Shown piece by piece: positions 36,674 through 45,066 of a stretch of DNA of 64,000 nt (position 1 is the first letter of the stretch; the number at the start of each line of letters is the position of its first letter). The notes below the pieces were generated by a model. The model was given only the letters and a program-made list of their open reading frames with translations, had not been told where the DNA came from and searched no databases. The stretch comes from Gallionella capsiferriformans ES-2 (GTDB lineage Bacteria; Pseudomonadota; Gammaproteobacteria; Burkholderiales; Gallionellaceae), in the NCBI RefSeq assembly GCF_000145255.1, contig NC_014394.1, positions 2,232,001-2,296,000 of the forward strand, in the 5' to 3' direction. The position numbers were made by a program, and so were the translations under genes.

Positions 36674-37419
36674 ATTCCATCGAACTCGACATCCTGATTC
36701 CTGCCTTCATCGCAGGCTTGCTGGTGCTGTCCACTCATATACCGCTCGGCATGAAAGTGATGGCGCGCGGCGTGATCTTCGCCGATCTGGCGGTAGCGCA
36801 AATCGCAGGGCTGGGGATCGTGCTAGCCTCGATGCTGAATCTCACCGAACACCCGCTACTGGTGCAACTCATCGCAGCAATCAGCGCTTTGTGCGGTGCG
36901 GCCTTGCTGACCTTCATCGAACATCGCCTGCCAGATGTCAAAGAAGCCTGCATCGGCCTGACCTTCGTACTGGCCGCGTCCGGCGGCATCCTCTTGATGA
37001 GCCACGACGTGCATGCAGGCGAACACCTGAAAGATCTGTTAGTCGGCCAAATCCTCTGGGTGAATCCGGCACAACTGGTCGCCACCGCCCTGTTAAGTGC
37101 TGCGTTACTGGCCGTATGGCGCTGGCAGCAGCTCGGCCATCTGGGCTTTTACGCCCTGTTCGCGCTGGCCGTCACCGCCTCGGTGCAACTGGTCGGCGTG
37201 TATCTGGTATTCGCCAGCCTGATCGTCCCCGCCTTGGCCACCTATCGCATCGAACGGCACCGCGTCCTCTACGCTGCCCTCATCGGCGTCACGGGCTATG
37301 CGGCAGGCCTGCTACTTTCGGCTCTGTTTGACCTACCCGGCGGGCCGGCGATCGTCTGGGCAATGGCTCTGGTCGGCGGTGTGGTAGCGATACGCTTTAA
37401 CAGATGCTATACGGCATGA
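36670..37419 (+). CDS. ZnuB-like metal ABC transporter permease
   Basis: A 249-residue membrane protein of the ABC-3 family with about seven or eight helices. Typical features are GMKVMARGVIFADLAVAQIAGLG near the start and VGVYLVFASLIVPAL in the second half. Coupled to the binding protein by an ATGA overlap. A matching ATP-binding subunit would be needed and is not found between 33 and 38 kb or elsewhere in the window, apart from the unrelated MacB-type ATPase. Confidence 0.9.
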   Translation: MNSIELDILIPAFIAGLLVLSTHIPLGMKVMARGVIFADLAVAQIAGLGIVLASMLNLTEHPLLVQLIAAISALCGAALLTFIEHRLPDVKEACIGLTFVLAASGGILLMSHDVHAGEHLKDLLVGQILWVNPAQLVATALLSAALLAVWRWQQLGHLGFYALFALAVTASVQLVGVYLVFASLIVPALATYRIERHRVLYAALIGVTGYAAGLLLSALFDLPGGPAIVWAMALVGGVVAIRFNRCYTA

Positions 37420-37491
37420 TTCATCGTCTGCGCGTCAGTTACAATGCACACTTTAAGTTTTATCACTTTTAACCTGAACATCCCTCGAACT

Positions 37492-38286
37492 ATGACTGAC
37501 CGCTACGCCGTACTCGGCAACCCCATCTCGCACAGCAAATCGCCCATGATCCATTCCCTGTTCGCAAAACAGACGGGGCAGGACCTTTGTTATGAAGCGA
37601 TCGAGGCACCGCTGGATGGTTTTGCTGCGACCATAGAACGCCTGCGCCACGGGGGTTACCAGGGCTGCAACGTAACGGTGCCATTCAAGTTCGAGGCCTA
37701 CCACTGCGCGACTGAACTCTCAGCCCGCGCAAAGGCGGCACAGGCTGTGAATACTTTGAGTTTTGAGGGCGACAAAATCATCGGCGACAACACCGACGGC
37801 GCGGGACTGGTACGCGACATCGAGCAGAACATCGGCATTTCGCTTGCCGAAAAAAATATCCTGCTGATGGGTGCCGGGGGCGCTTCCTATGGGGTGGTAT
37901 TGCCCCTGCTCACGGCAGGCGCAAAACTGACCATCGCCAACCGCACGGCTAGCAAGGCGGTCGAACTGGCGGCACAGTTTTCAGCGGTCACCGGCGGCGG
38001 TTATGAGAATCTGGCGGAATTGCAATTCGACGTTATTATCAACGCGACCTCCGCCGGGCTGACTGACAGTGAAGTGCCCTTACCCGAGGGAATCTTCGCC
38101 GAAGGCGCACTGGCCTACGACATGATGTACGGACGCGAGACGCCTTTCATAAAATTCGCGCGTGAACAAGGTGCGCAGGTTGCAGATGGCTTAGGCATGC
38201 TGGTGGAACAGGCCGCCGAAGCGTTCTTTATCTGGCGCGGCGTACGCCCAGACACCCTGCCCGTTATCACTGCACTGCGAGGATAA
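37492..38286 (+). CDS. aroE: Shikimate dehydrogenase
   Basis: NADPH-dependent reduction of 3-dehydroshikimate to shikimate. From the ATG at 37492 it is 264 residues, the normal size. The shikimate site is NPISHSKSP near residue 11, the catalytic Lys lies in NVTVPFK, the Asp in NTDGAG, and the nucleotide loop is LMGAGGASYG. The C-terminal GLGMLVEQAAEAFFIW is standard. The start at 37444 would add a non-homologous leader. Followed after 3 bases by mtgA. Confidence 0.96.
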   Translation: MTDRYAVLGNPISHSKSPMIHSLFAKQTGQDLCYEAIEAPLDGFAATIERLRHGGYQGCNVTVPFKFEAYHCATELSARAKAAQAVNTLSFEGDKIIGDNTDGAGLVRDIEQNIGISLAEKNILLMGAGGASYGVVLPLLTAGAKLTIANRTASKAVELAAQFSAVTGGGYENLAELQFDVIINATSAGLTDSEVPLPEGIFAEGALAYDMMYGRETPFIKFAREQGAQVADGLGMLVEQAAEAFFIWRGVRPDTLPVITALRG

Positions 38287-38289
38287 ATC

Positions 38290-38985
38290 TTGAAAACACT
38301 CTGGGGTTGGCTGTGGCGCGGCGTGGCGATCCTTTTCGTCTTGCTGCTTTTATATCAGCTGTGGATCTTTGCGCATGTCTGCTGGTGGATCAAATTCAAT
38401 CCGTCGACCAGCGCCTTCATGGAAGACCGGTTGGCGATCATGCAGGACAACAACCCGGATGCCGAACTGCAGCACCAATGGGTGCCTTATGCAAAGATTT
38501 CTAACAACCTTAAACGCGCGCTGATCGCGTCCGAAGACGCCAAATTCGTCGATCACGAAGGGTTCGACTGGGACGGCATACAGAAAGCCTATGAAAAGAA
38601 TCTGAAGAAAGGCAAGATCGTCGCGGGGGGGTCTACCATCAGCCAGCAACTGGCAAAAAATCTATTCCTGTCGGGCAGCCGTTCGCCATTTCGCAAGATC
38701 GAGGAAGCAGCGATCACCCTGATGATGGAGAAGATGATGGACAAGGAGCGCATTTTCGAAATTTATCTGAACGTGATCGAATGGGGCGATGGCGTGTTCG
38801 GCGCTGAAGCCGCGGCACGCCACTACTACCATGTCAGCGCAGCCCAATTATCTGCCGCTCAGGCGGCCAAGATGGCCGCGATGGTGCCCAATCCGCGCTA
38901 TTACGACAAACACCGCGATGCACGAGGTCTGCAGAAGAAGACCGGAATTATTTTGAATCGCATGAACTCATCTGACATCCCGTAA
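38290..38985 (+). CDS. mtgA: Monofunctional peptidoglycan glycosyltransferase
   Basis: A GT51 enzyme of 231 residues that polymerises lipid II into glycan strands at the inner membrane. One N-terminal helix (about 10-32) precedes the catalytic domain, with the catalytic Glu in ASEDAKFVDHEGFDW and the motifs GGSTISQQLAKNLFL and RKIEEAAITLMME. It starts with TTG, preceded by GAGGA within the end of aroE. The aroE-mtgA pairing is common in betaproteobacteria. Confidence 0.95.
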   Translation: MKTLWGWLWRGVAILFVLLLLYQLWIFAHVCWWIKFNPSTSAFMEDRLAIMQDNNPDAELQHQWVPYAKISNNLKRALIASEDAKFVDHEGFDWDGIQKAYEKNLKKGKIVAGGSTISQQLAKNLFLSGSRSPFRKIEEAAITLMMEKMMDKERIFEIYLNVIEWGDGVFGAEAAARHYYHVSAAQLSAAQAAKMAAMVPNPRYYDKHRDARGLQKKTGIILNRMNSSDIP

Positions 38986-39056
38986 CGCAATGCGCCGAAA
39001 ACTTCACTGCCGGTATTTTTAGCAGTGCAGTTCAGGCGAATCAAAAACCAGCCCAA

Positions 39057-40694
39057 TCAGGAGACACATCGGGTGAGCGGATGGCCGGCATGCTTCAATT
39101 CATTTGCAGATTCCGCCAAGGACGCGGCTGTCATTTTAGCGTCTGTCGCAGCCTGCGTATTGCTGTCAACCACGTCTTTTACAGCCGACAAATTTTTAGC
39201 CACACTGATGCTTGCCGAGGATTGCGCTCTTGATGCCGTTGAGATTTGGGTAATACGCTCAGACACATTGACCGATGCCTTCATAATCTCCTGCATCCCA
39301 TCCCCATTTTTCTGGATCAAACCAATGCCATTCGCCACTTCACTGACTGCGCATTCCATCGATTGAACAGCCGAATTTGAAGTCGTACTAATTTCACGAA
39401 TTGTGAGTGCAATATCTTTGGTACTGTTTGCCGTTCTTTCTGCCAGCTTGCGCACCTCATCGGCCACCACGGCAAAACCACGCCCCTGCTCACCCGCCCG
39501 TGCTGCTTCAATTGCCGCATTCAATGCAAGCAGGTTGGTCTGTTCTGCAATTTCTTGAATTGCATTGGAAATTGCACCAATTTTTTGTATCGACAAACCT
39601 AATTCGGCCATCGTGTGGCTCGACGACTGCACTGTTTCGGCAACCCTGCTGATTGCCGTAATGCTTTTTTCCATATTGTGATTATTCTCATCCACAATAT
39701 TTTTCATCGAATTAGCGTCCTCTATCGAATCTGCGGCCAAGGCAGCCACTTCAGCAACAGACTGACTATATTCATCCATCGTCGATGCAATCGCTTGAAT
39801 TTGCTCCTGAGCAACAAATGCACTGCTGGCCACACCCGACACCTGCGTATCCAATGCACCCGAGTAGGAATTGATATGCCTTGCCGAGGCCACAATCTCA
39901 TCTACCAGCATTCTCAGATAGGTTTGCATGGTGGTGACTTCCCGGCACATATCGCCGACCTCATCCCCTACACCGATCTCAATTTCGTTATCAAAATTTC
40001 CTTGCAACACATTGCGGATCTCATGTTTGGCGGCTTCCAGCGGATTATGTACATACCTCAGCACACAAAAACCGATGAAGAAATATAAAAACACATGTAA
40101 AAATACCTGCCCGGCGAGCAATTGCAACTCGGTCGCAGGATCGGTATGCAACTGTACCGAGATAAAAAACTGCCCTATCCCAAGCACAACCAGCAAAGCA
40201 CTCTGAATGACCAGCTGCAATTTCGACTTCAAAGACCAGTTTGAAAATTTGAAACGTTCATTCGAAGAGCCGAACCCCGCACCCGTTTCTGCGTGACGCC
40301 GATAGAGTGCTTCGGCTTGCACGATCTGCTCACGCGTTGGCTTTCTGCGCATAGAGACGTACCCGCTGGTGCGCCCCTGCTCGATAATCGGCACAACCGT
40401 TGCACGAACCCAATAGAAGCTACCGTTTTTACAGCGATTTTTAACCATTCCGCGCCAGGGACGTCCGGCATGCAACGTATCCCATAGCCATTTAAAGGCC
40501 GCCGCCGGCATATCGGCATGGCGAACGATGTTATGATTTTTCCCGACCAGTTCCTCTCTCGAGTATCCTGAAATCGCCACGAACTCATCGTTAGCGTAGG
40601 TAATAATGCCTCGCGTGTCTGTTTTCGATATCAGAACAACGCCATCCGGAAACGGCACTTCATTTTGTGCACTATACGAATTTTTATTTTCCAT
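39057..40694 (-). CDS. Aer-like PAS chemoreceptor (methyl-accepting chemotaxis protein)
   Basis: A 545-residue receptor. An N-terminal PAS domain (about 15-120) has the Aer-type sequence [39 protein letters not shown], a pattern that holds FAD in Aer. Two close helices follow at about 160-215 with almost no periplasmic loop, then a HAMP-like segment and a long signalling coil. The kinase-binding tip is [35 protein letters not shown], quoted here in two overlapping parts by position 390-425. No CheB/CheR-binding pentapeptide is present at the C-terminus. Likely senses redox or oxygen for energy taxis. The ATG at 40694 is preferred over the TTG at 40727. Confidence 0.92.
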   Translation of the reverse strand: MENKNSYSAQNEVPFPDGVVLISKTDTRGIITYANDEFVAISGYSREELVGKNHNIVRHADMPAAAFKWLWDTLHAGRPWRGMVKNRCKNGSFYWVRATVVPIIEQGRTSGYVSMRRKPTREQIVQAEALYRRHAETGAGFGSSNERFKFSNWSLKSKLQLVIQSALLVVLGIGQFFISVQLHTDPATELQLLAGQVFLHVFLYFFIGFCVLRYVHNPLEAAKHEIRNVLQGNFDNEIEIGVGDEVGDMCREVTTMQTYLRMLVDEIVASARHINSYSGALDTQVSGVASSAFVAQEQIQAIASTMDEYSQSVAEVAALAADSIEDANSMKNIVDENNHNMEKSITAISRVAETVQSSSHTMAELGLSIQKIGAISNAIQEIAEQTNLLALNAAIEAARAGEQGRGFAVVADEVRKLAERTANSTKDIALTIREISTTSNSAVQSMECAVSEVANGIGLIQKNGDGMQEIMKASVNVSERITQISTASRAQSSASISVAKNLSAVKDVVDSNTQAATDAKMTAASLAESANELKHAGHPLTRCVS

Positions 40695-41192
40695 AATATT
40701 CTTATTAATATTTAAATTAATCAGCAATTTGCTTCGCTTCAGGCCTTCACGCTGCTACTACAACTTAGCGACAAACCCTGAATTACAGACACGCCACATG
40801 CAAAAAAAATCATTTATTAACCTTTAAATCAGAAGGTTATCAGCAAACATGCGTCAGAATATACAGGAAAAATCAGCGTGCTACAACACTCGAAACAGGG
40901 TCTATTCCAGCACTGCCAGTCGCGAATTAAAATCAAGTGTGTGCACCAAGAGCGGTGTGGAGCTGCCAGACAGGCTATGAGCCCGTGCTTTTTATTCGAG
41001 GCGGATACAACGAGTTTCTCGCCGGGTCATCCGGTTCGGGTTGCTACAAGGCGCAAACGACTTGCCGTTTCGTACCGCGCTGACAGGGCACTCACAGTTC
41101 CCTGCGGGAAGCCTCTCAGCGAACTGCGTGTGTAGATTAGCGGCACAGGGACATGAAATCTGCTTCCGTCTGCGCAAACGGGTTCCTAACAG
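40695..41192. other. Intergenic region between the chemoreceptor and lysA
   Basis: About 500 bases with no gene I can support. The left part should hold the chemoreceptor promoter. A minus-strand frame at 40992-41225 covers the lysA terminator and looks like chance. The base composition rises in GC between about 40920 and 41160, which could be an old gene remnant, but nothing is recognisable. Confidence 0.4.
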
Positions 41193-41221
41193 AAAAAAAC
41201 CGGCCTCAGATTCAGGCCGGT
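41193..41221 (-). terminator. Rho-independent terminator of lysA
   Basis: ACCGGCCTGAA and its complement form a GC-rich stem on the minus strand, followed by seven Ts. It lies 29 bases after the lysA stop. Confidence 0.92.
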
Positions 41222-41249
41222 CCATGCAGTACGCCGCCCAAGAAACAAA

Positions 41250-42503
41250 CTACGCGAGCGTTTTTTCACCAGAAAACAGTTGCGGCACGGTTTCACGTTC
41301 GCGCACCAGATGCACCGCAGTACCATCCACCATCACCTCAGCGGCGCGAGGGCGCGTATTGTAGTTGGAGCTCATACTCATGCCATAAGCGCCGGCCGAC
41401 ATCACCGCGAGCAACGAGTGCGGCGCAATCGCCAACTCACGCGCATGCCCGATGAAATCGCCCGTCTCGCAGATGGGGCCGACAACTTCATAGCTTTGCA
41501 CCGCATGGGCCTCGCGCACCACCGGCAAAATACCGTGATACGCATCGTATAAAGCGGGGCGCATCAGATCGTTCATCGCCGCATCCACGATGGCAAAATT
41601 TTTCTCTTCACCCGGCTTAATGTATTCCACGCGGGTGAGCAACACGCCGGCATTACCCACCAGCACGCGCCCCGGCTCCAGGATCAGTTTTTGCGTGCGC
41701 CCCTGTAATGCGCCCAATAAGGCCGCGATATATTCACCTATCGCAGGCGGCGTCTCATCGTCATAGCAAATTCCCAAACCGCCGCCCAGATCGAGGTGTT
41801 CGAGTGCAATACCTTCCGATGCCAGTTCATCGACCAGCAGCAGTATCTTTTCGATGGCGGCGATAAACGGACTGGTTTCGGTCAACTGAGAGCCGATGTG
41901 GCAATCCATGCCGGTGATACGCAAGTTCTTTAATCCGCTCGCCTTACGATATAAGGCAACCGCCTCGGTATAAGCCACGCCGAACTTGTTTTGTTTGAGG
42001 CCGGTCGAGATATAAGGGTGGGTTTTAGCGTCCACATCGGGATTCACGCGCAGGCTGATCGCCGCGATTTTACCCATGCTGCCCGCGACCTCATTCAAAC
42101 GGTCGAGCTCTGCGGCCGATTCCACGTTGAAACACAAGATACCCGCGTCCAGCGCCAGACGCATTTCAGCACGCGTTTTCCCGACACCGGAAAAAACCAC
42201 CTTACGCGCATCGCCCCCTGCTGCCAGCACGCGCTGCAATTCGCCGCCTGAGACGATATCGAATCCCGCACCCAGACGCGCAAATACATTCAGGATGGCC
42301 AGATTCGCGTTCGCCTTCACCGCATAACAAATCAGGTGTTCGCGACCTTGCAGGGCATCTGAAAACTCACGAAAACCTTCGGTTAACGCGGCGCGCGAAT
42401 ACACATAACAAGGCGTTTCATGGACAGCTGCGATATCGCTCAGCGAGACATCTTCCGCATGCAGTTGATTATTAATGTAATTAAATTGATTGCTCATAGT
42501 CAT
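41250..42503 (-). CDS. lysA: Diaminopimelate decarboxylase
   Basis: Last step of lysine synthesis: meso-diaminopimelate to lysine, PLP-dependent. The 417-residue protein has the PLP lysine in CYAVKANANLA, the HIGSQLTE motif, GGGLGICYDDE, the phosphate site EPGRVLVGNAG, and the active-site CETGDF. The ATG at 42503 overlaps the lptM stop (ATGA), favouring this start over the ATG at 42497. Ends at a strong terminator. Confidence 0.97.
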   Translation of the reverse strand: MTMSNQFNYINNQLHAEDVSLSDIAAVHETPCYVYSRAALTEGFREFSDALQGREHLICYAVKANANLAILNVFARLGAGFDIVSGGELQRVLAAGGDARKVVFSGVGKTRAEMRLALDAGILCFNVESAAELDRLNEVAGSMGKIAAISLRVNPDVDAKTHPYISTGLKQNKFGVAYTEAVALYRKASGLKNLRITGMDCHIGSQLTETSPFIAAIEKILLLVDELASEGIALEHLDLGGGLGICYDDETPPAIGEYIAALLGALQGRTQKLILEPGRVLVGNAGVLLTRVEYIKPGEEKNFAIVDAAMNDLMRPALYDAYHGILPVVREAHAVQSYEVVGPICETGDFIGHARELAIAPHSLLAVMSAGAYGMSMSSNYNTRPRAAEVMVDGTAVHLVRERETVPQLFSGEKTLA

Positions 42504-42637
42504 TTGGCAGGTTGTGTGGCAGGAATGGCGGCCTTTTGGGCATCAGACGCCGGCATAATCAACGGCCCTTTTCGTCCGCAACCTTGCAGCGACAGGCTGA
42601 TAGCCAGCATAATGACAAGACGAATAAAAAGCCGCAT
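42500..42637 (-). CDS. lptM: LptM-like small lipoprotein
   Basis: A 45-residue lipoprotein too short for ordinary gene calling. It has a charged start (MRLFIRL), a hydrophobic helix and a lipobox ending LQGCG with the lipidated Cys at residue 20. The family motif CGRKGPLIMP follows at once. LptM helps mature the LptDE translocon that inserts LPS in the outer membrane. The location directly before lysA and divergent from cyaY is the usual one. Its stop overlaps the lysA start by ATGA. Confidence 0.9.
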   Translation of the reverse strand: MRLFIRLVIMLAISLSLQGCGRKGPLIMPASDAQKAAIPATQPAK

Positions 42638-42687
42638 GTTTACTTCCCTAAATTTTCAAGTGCGCAATTATAAAGGTTTCTAAGAAA

Positions 42688-42993
42688 ATGATGAGCGAAT
42701 CCGAATTCAACCAACTGGCCGATGCTGCGCTAATCAAAATCGAGACGGCCTGTGACGCGTGCGGCGTGGACTGCAACCGCAGCGGCAACCTGCTGGAACT
42801 CGAGTTCGACAACGGCGCGAAGATCATTATCAACCGGCACGACATCAACAAAGAAATCTGGGTCGCGGCGAAATCCGGCGGGTTTCACTATGCCTACTGC
42901 GATGGCGCGTGGAAAAGCCAGCGGGACGACAGCGAACTGTACGCCCGCTTGCGCGAGTTGTTCGCAGCACAAGGTGAAACCGTCATCCTGTAG
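42688..42993 (+). CDS. cyaY: Frataxin-like iron-binding protein CyaY
   Basis: A 101-residue frataxin homologue that regulates iron-sulfur cluster assembly by binding iron and IscS. The acidic first helix (ESEFNQLADAALIKIE), the sheet with LLELEFDNGAKIIINRHD, and the KEIWVAAKSGGFHYAY segment are characteristic. Two ATG codons stand side by side at 42688 and 42691. Divergent from lptM-lysA across 50 bases, the typical order. Confidence 0.95.
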   Translation: MMSESEFNQLADAALIKIETACDACGVDCNRSGNLLELEFDNGAKIIINRHDINKEIWVAAKSGGFHYAYCDGAWKSQRDDSELYARLRELFAAQGETVIL

Positions 42994-43005
42994 CCACGCC
43001 AAAGA

Positions 43006-43731
43006 TTACAGGTGGCAGGCCTTAAGTTCAGCACGCAGCACAAGGTAGTCAGGGCACGCACTCGCCACCACGCGCCAAAAGGCGGCCGAATGGTTCATCT
43101 CGCGCAAGTGCGCCAGTTCATGCACCACCACATAATCGATCAGGTATTGCGGCAGCTTGATCAGTTGCAGGTTCAGCCTAACCACGCCGCGTGAAGTGCA
43201 ACTGCCCCAGCGGGTTTTCGCGCTCGACAGTTTAATTGACGCAGGCGCGACGTTCAGCCGGGCAGCAAAATGCGCGACCCGGTCGGCAAACAACATCGTC
43301 GCCTGACGGCGGTACCAGAGCGTCACCAGCTTTTCAACCCGCGCCTCATTGCCATACACCAACAGTTCAGCGCCACACTGATGCACCGGCACCGCCGACA
43401 CAACAACGCGCAAGGTCAGCAATTCACCTAAATAGGGCACTGTTTCGCCGTCACGCCATTGTTGTTCCGGCAGTTTTCGCGCCTGCAAACCGTCCAGTTT
43501 TTCAACCAGCCAATCCGCCCTGTCCCGCAGCACTTCGTTGAGCCAACGCTCAGAGGTTTGGTGTGGCATGCTGACCGTCAGTCCTTGACCGTCGATACGC
43601 AAACCGATACTGCGGCGTCTTGCACTGCGCTTTAAGGTATAGGAAACAGGTTTTCCGGCCAGCAGCACCACGCGCTGTTCAACGGCTACGGGTTTGGCGG
43701 GTGCTATCAAGTTGCGCAGGCGCTTGAACAT
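43006..43731 (-). CDS. YgjP-like zinc metallopeptidase (M48/DUF45)
   Basis: A 241-residue protein of the YgjP family with the zinc motif VVVHELAHLREMNHSAAFW near its C-terminus (two His and the catalytic Glu, third ligand downstream). The segment KTRWGSCTSRG before it is also conserved. The ATG at 43731 overlaps the plsC stop (TGATG), which decides against the longer frame from 43767. Function is not well known; related proteins lie in the same cluster with gmhB and plsC in many betaproteobacteria. Confidence 0.9.
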   Translation of the reverse strand: MFKRLRNLIAPAKPVAVEQRVVLLAGKPVSYTLKRSARRRSIGLRIDGQGLTVSMPHQTSERWLNEVLRDRADWLVEKLDGLQARKLPEQQWRDGETVPYLGELLTLRVVVSAVPVHQCGAELLVYGNEARVEKLVTLWYRRQATMLFADRVAHFAARLNVAPASIKLSSAKTRWGSCTSRGVVRLNLQLIKLPQYLIDYVVVHELAHLREMNHSAAFWRVVASACPDYLVLRAELKACHL

Positions 43732-44438
43732 CAGTGATCCAGCGTGTTGATCTCGTTCTCTATCCAAGCTTCCGTGCGGGCGTTAATCTCGTCGGCTTTA
43801 AGCCCTGTTGTGGCAATCGGCTGCCCGATGCTCATCGTGATGAGACCTGGTGTTTTTATAAATGCGGCGCGCGCCCACAAACGACCGGCATTATGCGCGA
43901 CCGGCACAACCGGCACGCCGGCTGAGGCCGCCAGCAGCGCACCCCCCACCTTGTATTTGCCGCGCTGACCATAGGGAATCCGCGTGCCTTCCGGAAAGAT
44001 CACCACAAAAAATCCCTGCGCCAGCCGCGCCTTACCCTGTTTGAGCAACTGTTTCACAGCCCCCTTGCCATCGCTGCGGTTGATCGCAATCGGGCTGGTC
44101 ATCGCCAGCCCCCAGCCGAAAAAGGGAATCCACAACAACTCGCGCTTCAATACCCACGCCTGCGGCGGAAAAATCGCCTGCAAGGCCAGCGTCTCCCAGG
44201 CCGACTGGTGTTTGCACAGCACGATACACGGCTGCTGCGGGATATGCTCGATGCCGAGTACCCGATGACGTATGCCGCACACGACCCGCACCAGCCAGAT
44301 CATGGTTTTGGCATAACTGGAAATCAGCCGGTAGCGCGTCAGCGGTGAAAACGGGAAGGTGAAAATCGCCAATACCGAAAAAACCGGCGTGAGCAGCAGT
44401 TGCAACAGCATGAAAACAAATGAGCGTATGAACAGCAT
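43731..44438 (-). CDS. plsC: 1-acyl-sn-glycerol-3-phosphate acyltransferase
   Basis: Adds the second acyl chain to make phosphatidic acid at the inner membrane. 235 residues from the ATG at 44438. The acyltransferase motif I is KHQSAWE, thus His-x4-Glu rather than the usual His-x4-Asp. Motif III is FPEGTRIPYGQ and motif IV VPVVPVAHNAG. An N-terminal hydrophobic stretch anchors it. It starts one base after the gmhB stop and overlaps the ygjP start. Confidence 0.93.
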   Translation of the reverse strand: MLFIRSFVFMLLQLLLTPVFSVLAIFTFPFSPLTRYRLISSYAKTMIWLVRVVCGIRHRVLGIEHIPQQPCIVLCKHQSAWETLALQAIFPPQAWVLKRELLWIPFFGWGLAMTSPIAINRSDGKGAVKQLLKQGKARLAQGFFVVIFPEGTRIPYGQRGKYKVGGALLAASAGVPVVPVAHNAGRLWARAAFIKTPGLITMSIGQPIATTGLKADEINARTEAWIENEINTLDH

Positions 44439-44439
44439 A

Positions 44440-44988
44440 TCAATCCAAAGGAACAGGCCTGAGCAACTCAGCCACCACGGAGGCCAGATCGGCAAACACG
44501 GGCGTTCCCTCCGGCAGGCCGCCTGCCGCCTGCGTCTTGCGGCCTTTACCGGTCAGCACCAAATACGGACGCGCGCCTAATTCGGCGGCGGGTTGCAAAT
44601 CGCGCAGCGAATCACCGATTACCGGCACGCCGGTTAATTTGAGATTGTAACGTGCCGCGATTTCTTCGAGCATACCGGGATTTGGCTTGCGGCAATGGCA
44701 GCGACTGTCGGCCGTGTGCGGACAGAAAAACACCGCATCGATGCGCGCCCCCGCCATCGCACAGGCTTTATGCATCTTGTCGTGAATCGCATTGAGGGTG
44801 GGCATATCAAACAGCCCGCGGCCGATACCGGACTGATTGGTCGCGACCACCACGCGGTAATCCGCCTGATTGAGCCTTGCAATCGCCTCCAGACTACCCG
44901 GGATGGGCTGCCACTCCGCCGGACTCTTGATGAACTGGTCCGAATCGTGATTGATCACACCGTCGCGATCGAGAATGACGAGTTTCAT
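44440..44988 (-). CDS. gmhB: D-glycero-beta-D-manno-heptose 1,7-bisphosphate 7-phosphatase
   Basis: HAD phosphatase for the ADP-heptose precursor of LPS core. The 182-residue protein has motif I LDRDGVINHD, motif II VATNQSGIGRG, the zinc-binding loop CPHTADSRCHC, and motif IV IGDSLRDLQPA. The zinc loop separates GmhB from histidinol-phosphate phosphatase relatives. First gene of the gmhB-plsC-ygjP run; a repeat hairpin separates it from glyS. Confidence 0.95.
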   Translation of the reverse strand: MKLVILDRDGVINHDSDQFIKSPAEWQPIPGSLEAIARLNQADYRVVVATNQSGIGRGLFDMPTLNAIHDKMHKACAMAGARIDAVFFCPHTADSRCHCRKPNPGMLEEIAARYNLKLTGVPVIGDSLRDLQPAAELGARPYLVLTGKGRKTQAAGGLPEGTPVFADLASVVAELLRPVPLD

Positions 44989-44996
44989 ATTTTATT

Positions 44997-45063
44997 AGTA
45001 AGTAGTGAGTGGTAAGTAGTAAATGGGAAGTCGTTGCATGGTTTTACTAACCCCTTCCCATTA
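44997..45063. repeat. Heptamer-hairpin element between glyS and gmhB
   Basis: The left arm has degenerate AGTAAGT/AGTGGTA units followed by AATGGGAAG (45022-45030), which pairs exactly with CTTCCCATT (45054-45062). It ends four bases before the glyS stop codon. It could end the glyS transcript, but there is no T-run. Confidence 0.75.
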
Positions 45064-45066
45064 TCC

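Noticed and set aside
39005..39027. CACTGC/GCAGTG hairpin between mtgA and the chemoreceptor gene as a terminator
   Set aside because: The stem is only six bases and has no T-run after it on either strand.
40992..41225. Minus-strand frame of 77 codons after lysA
   Set aside because: It runs through the lysA terminator and has an Arg/Cys-rich composition typical of spurious frames.
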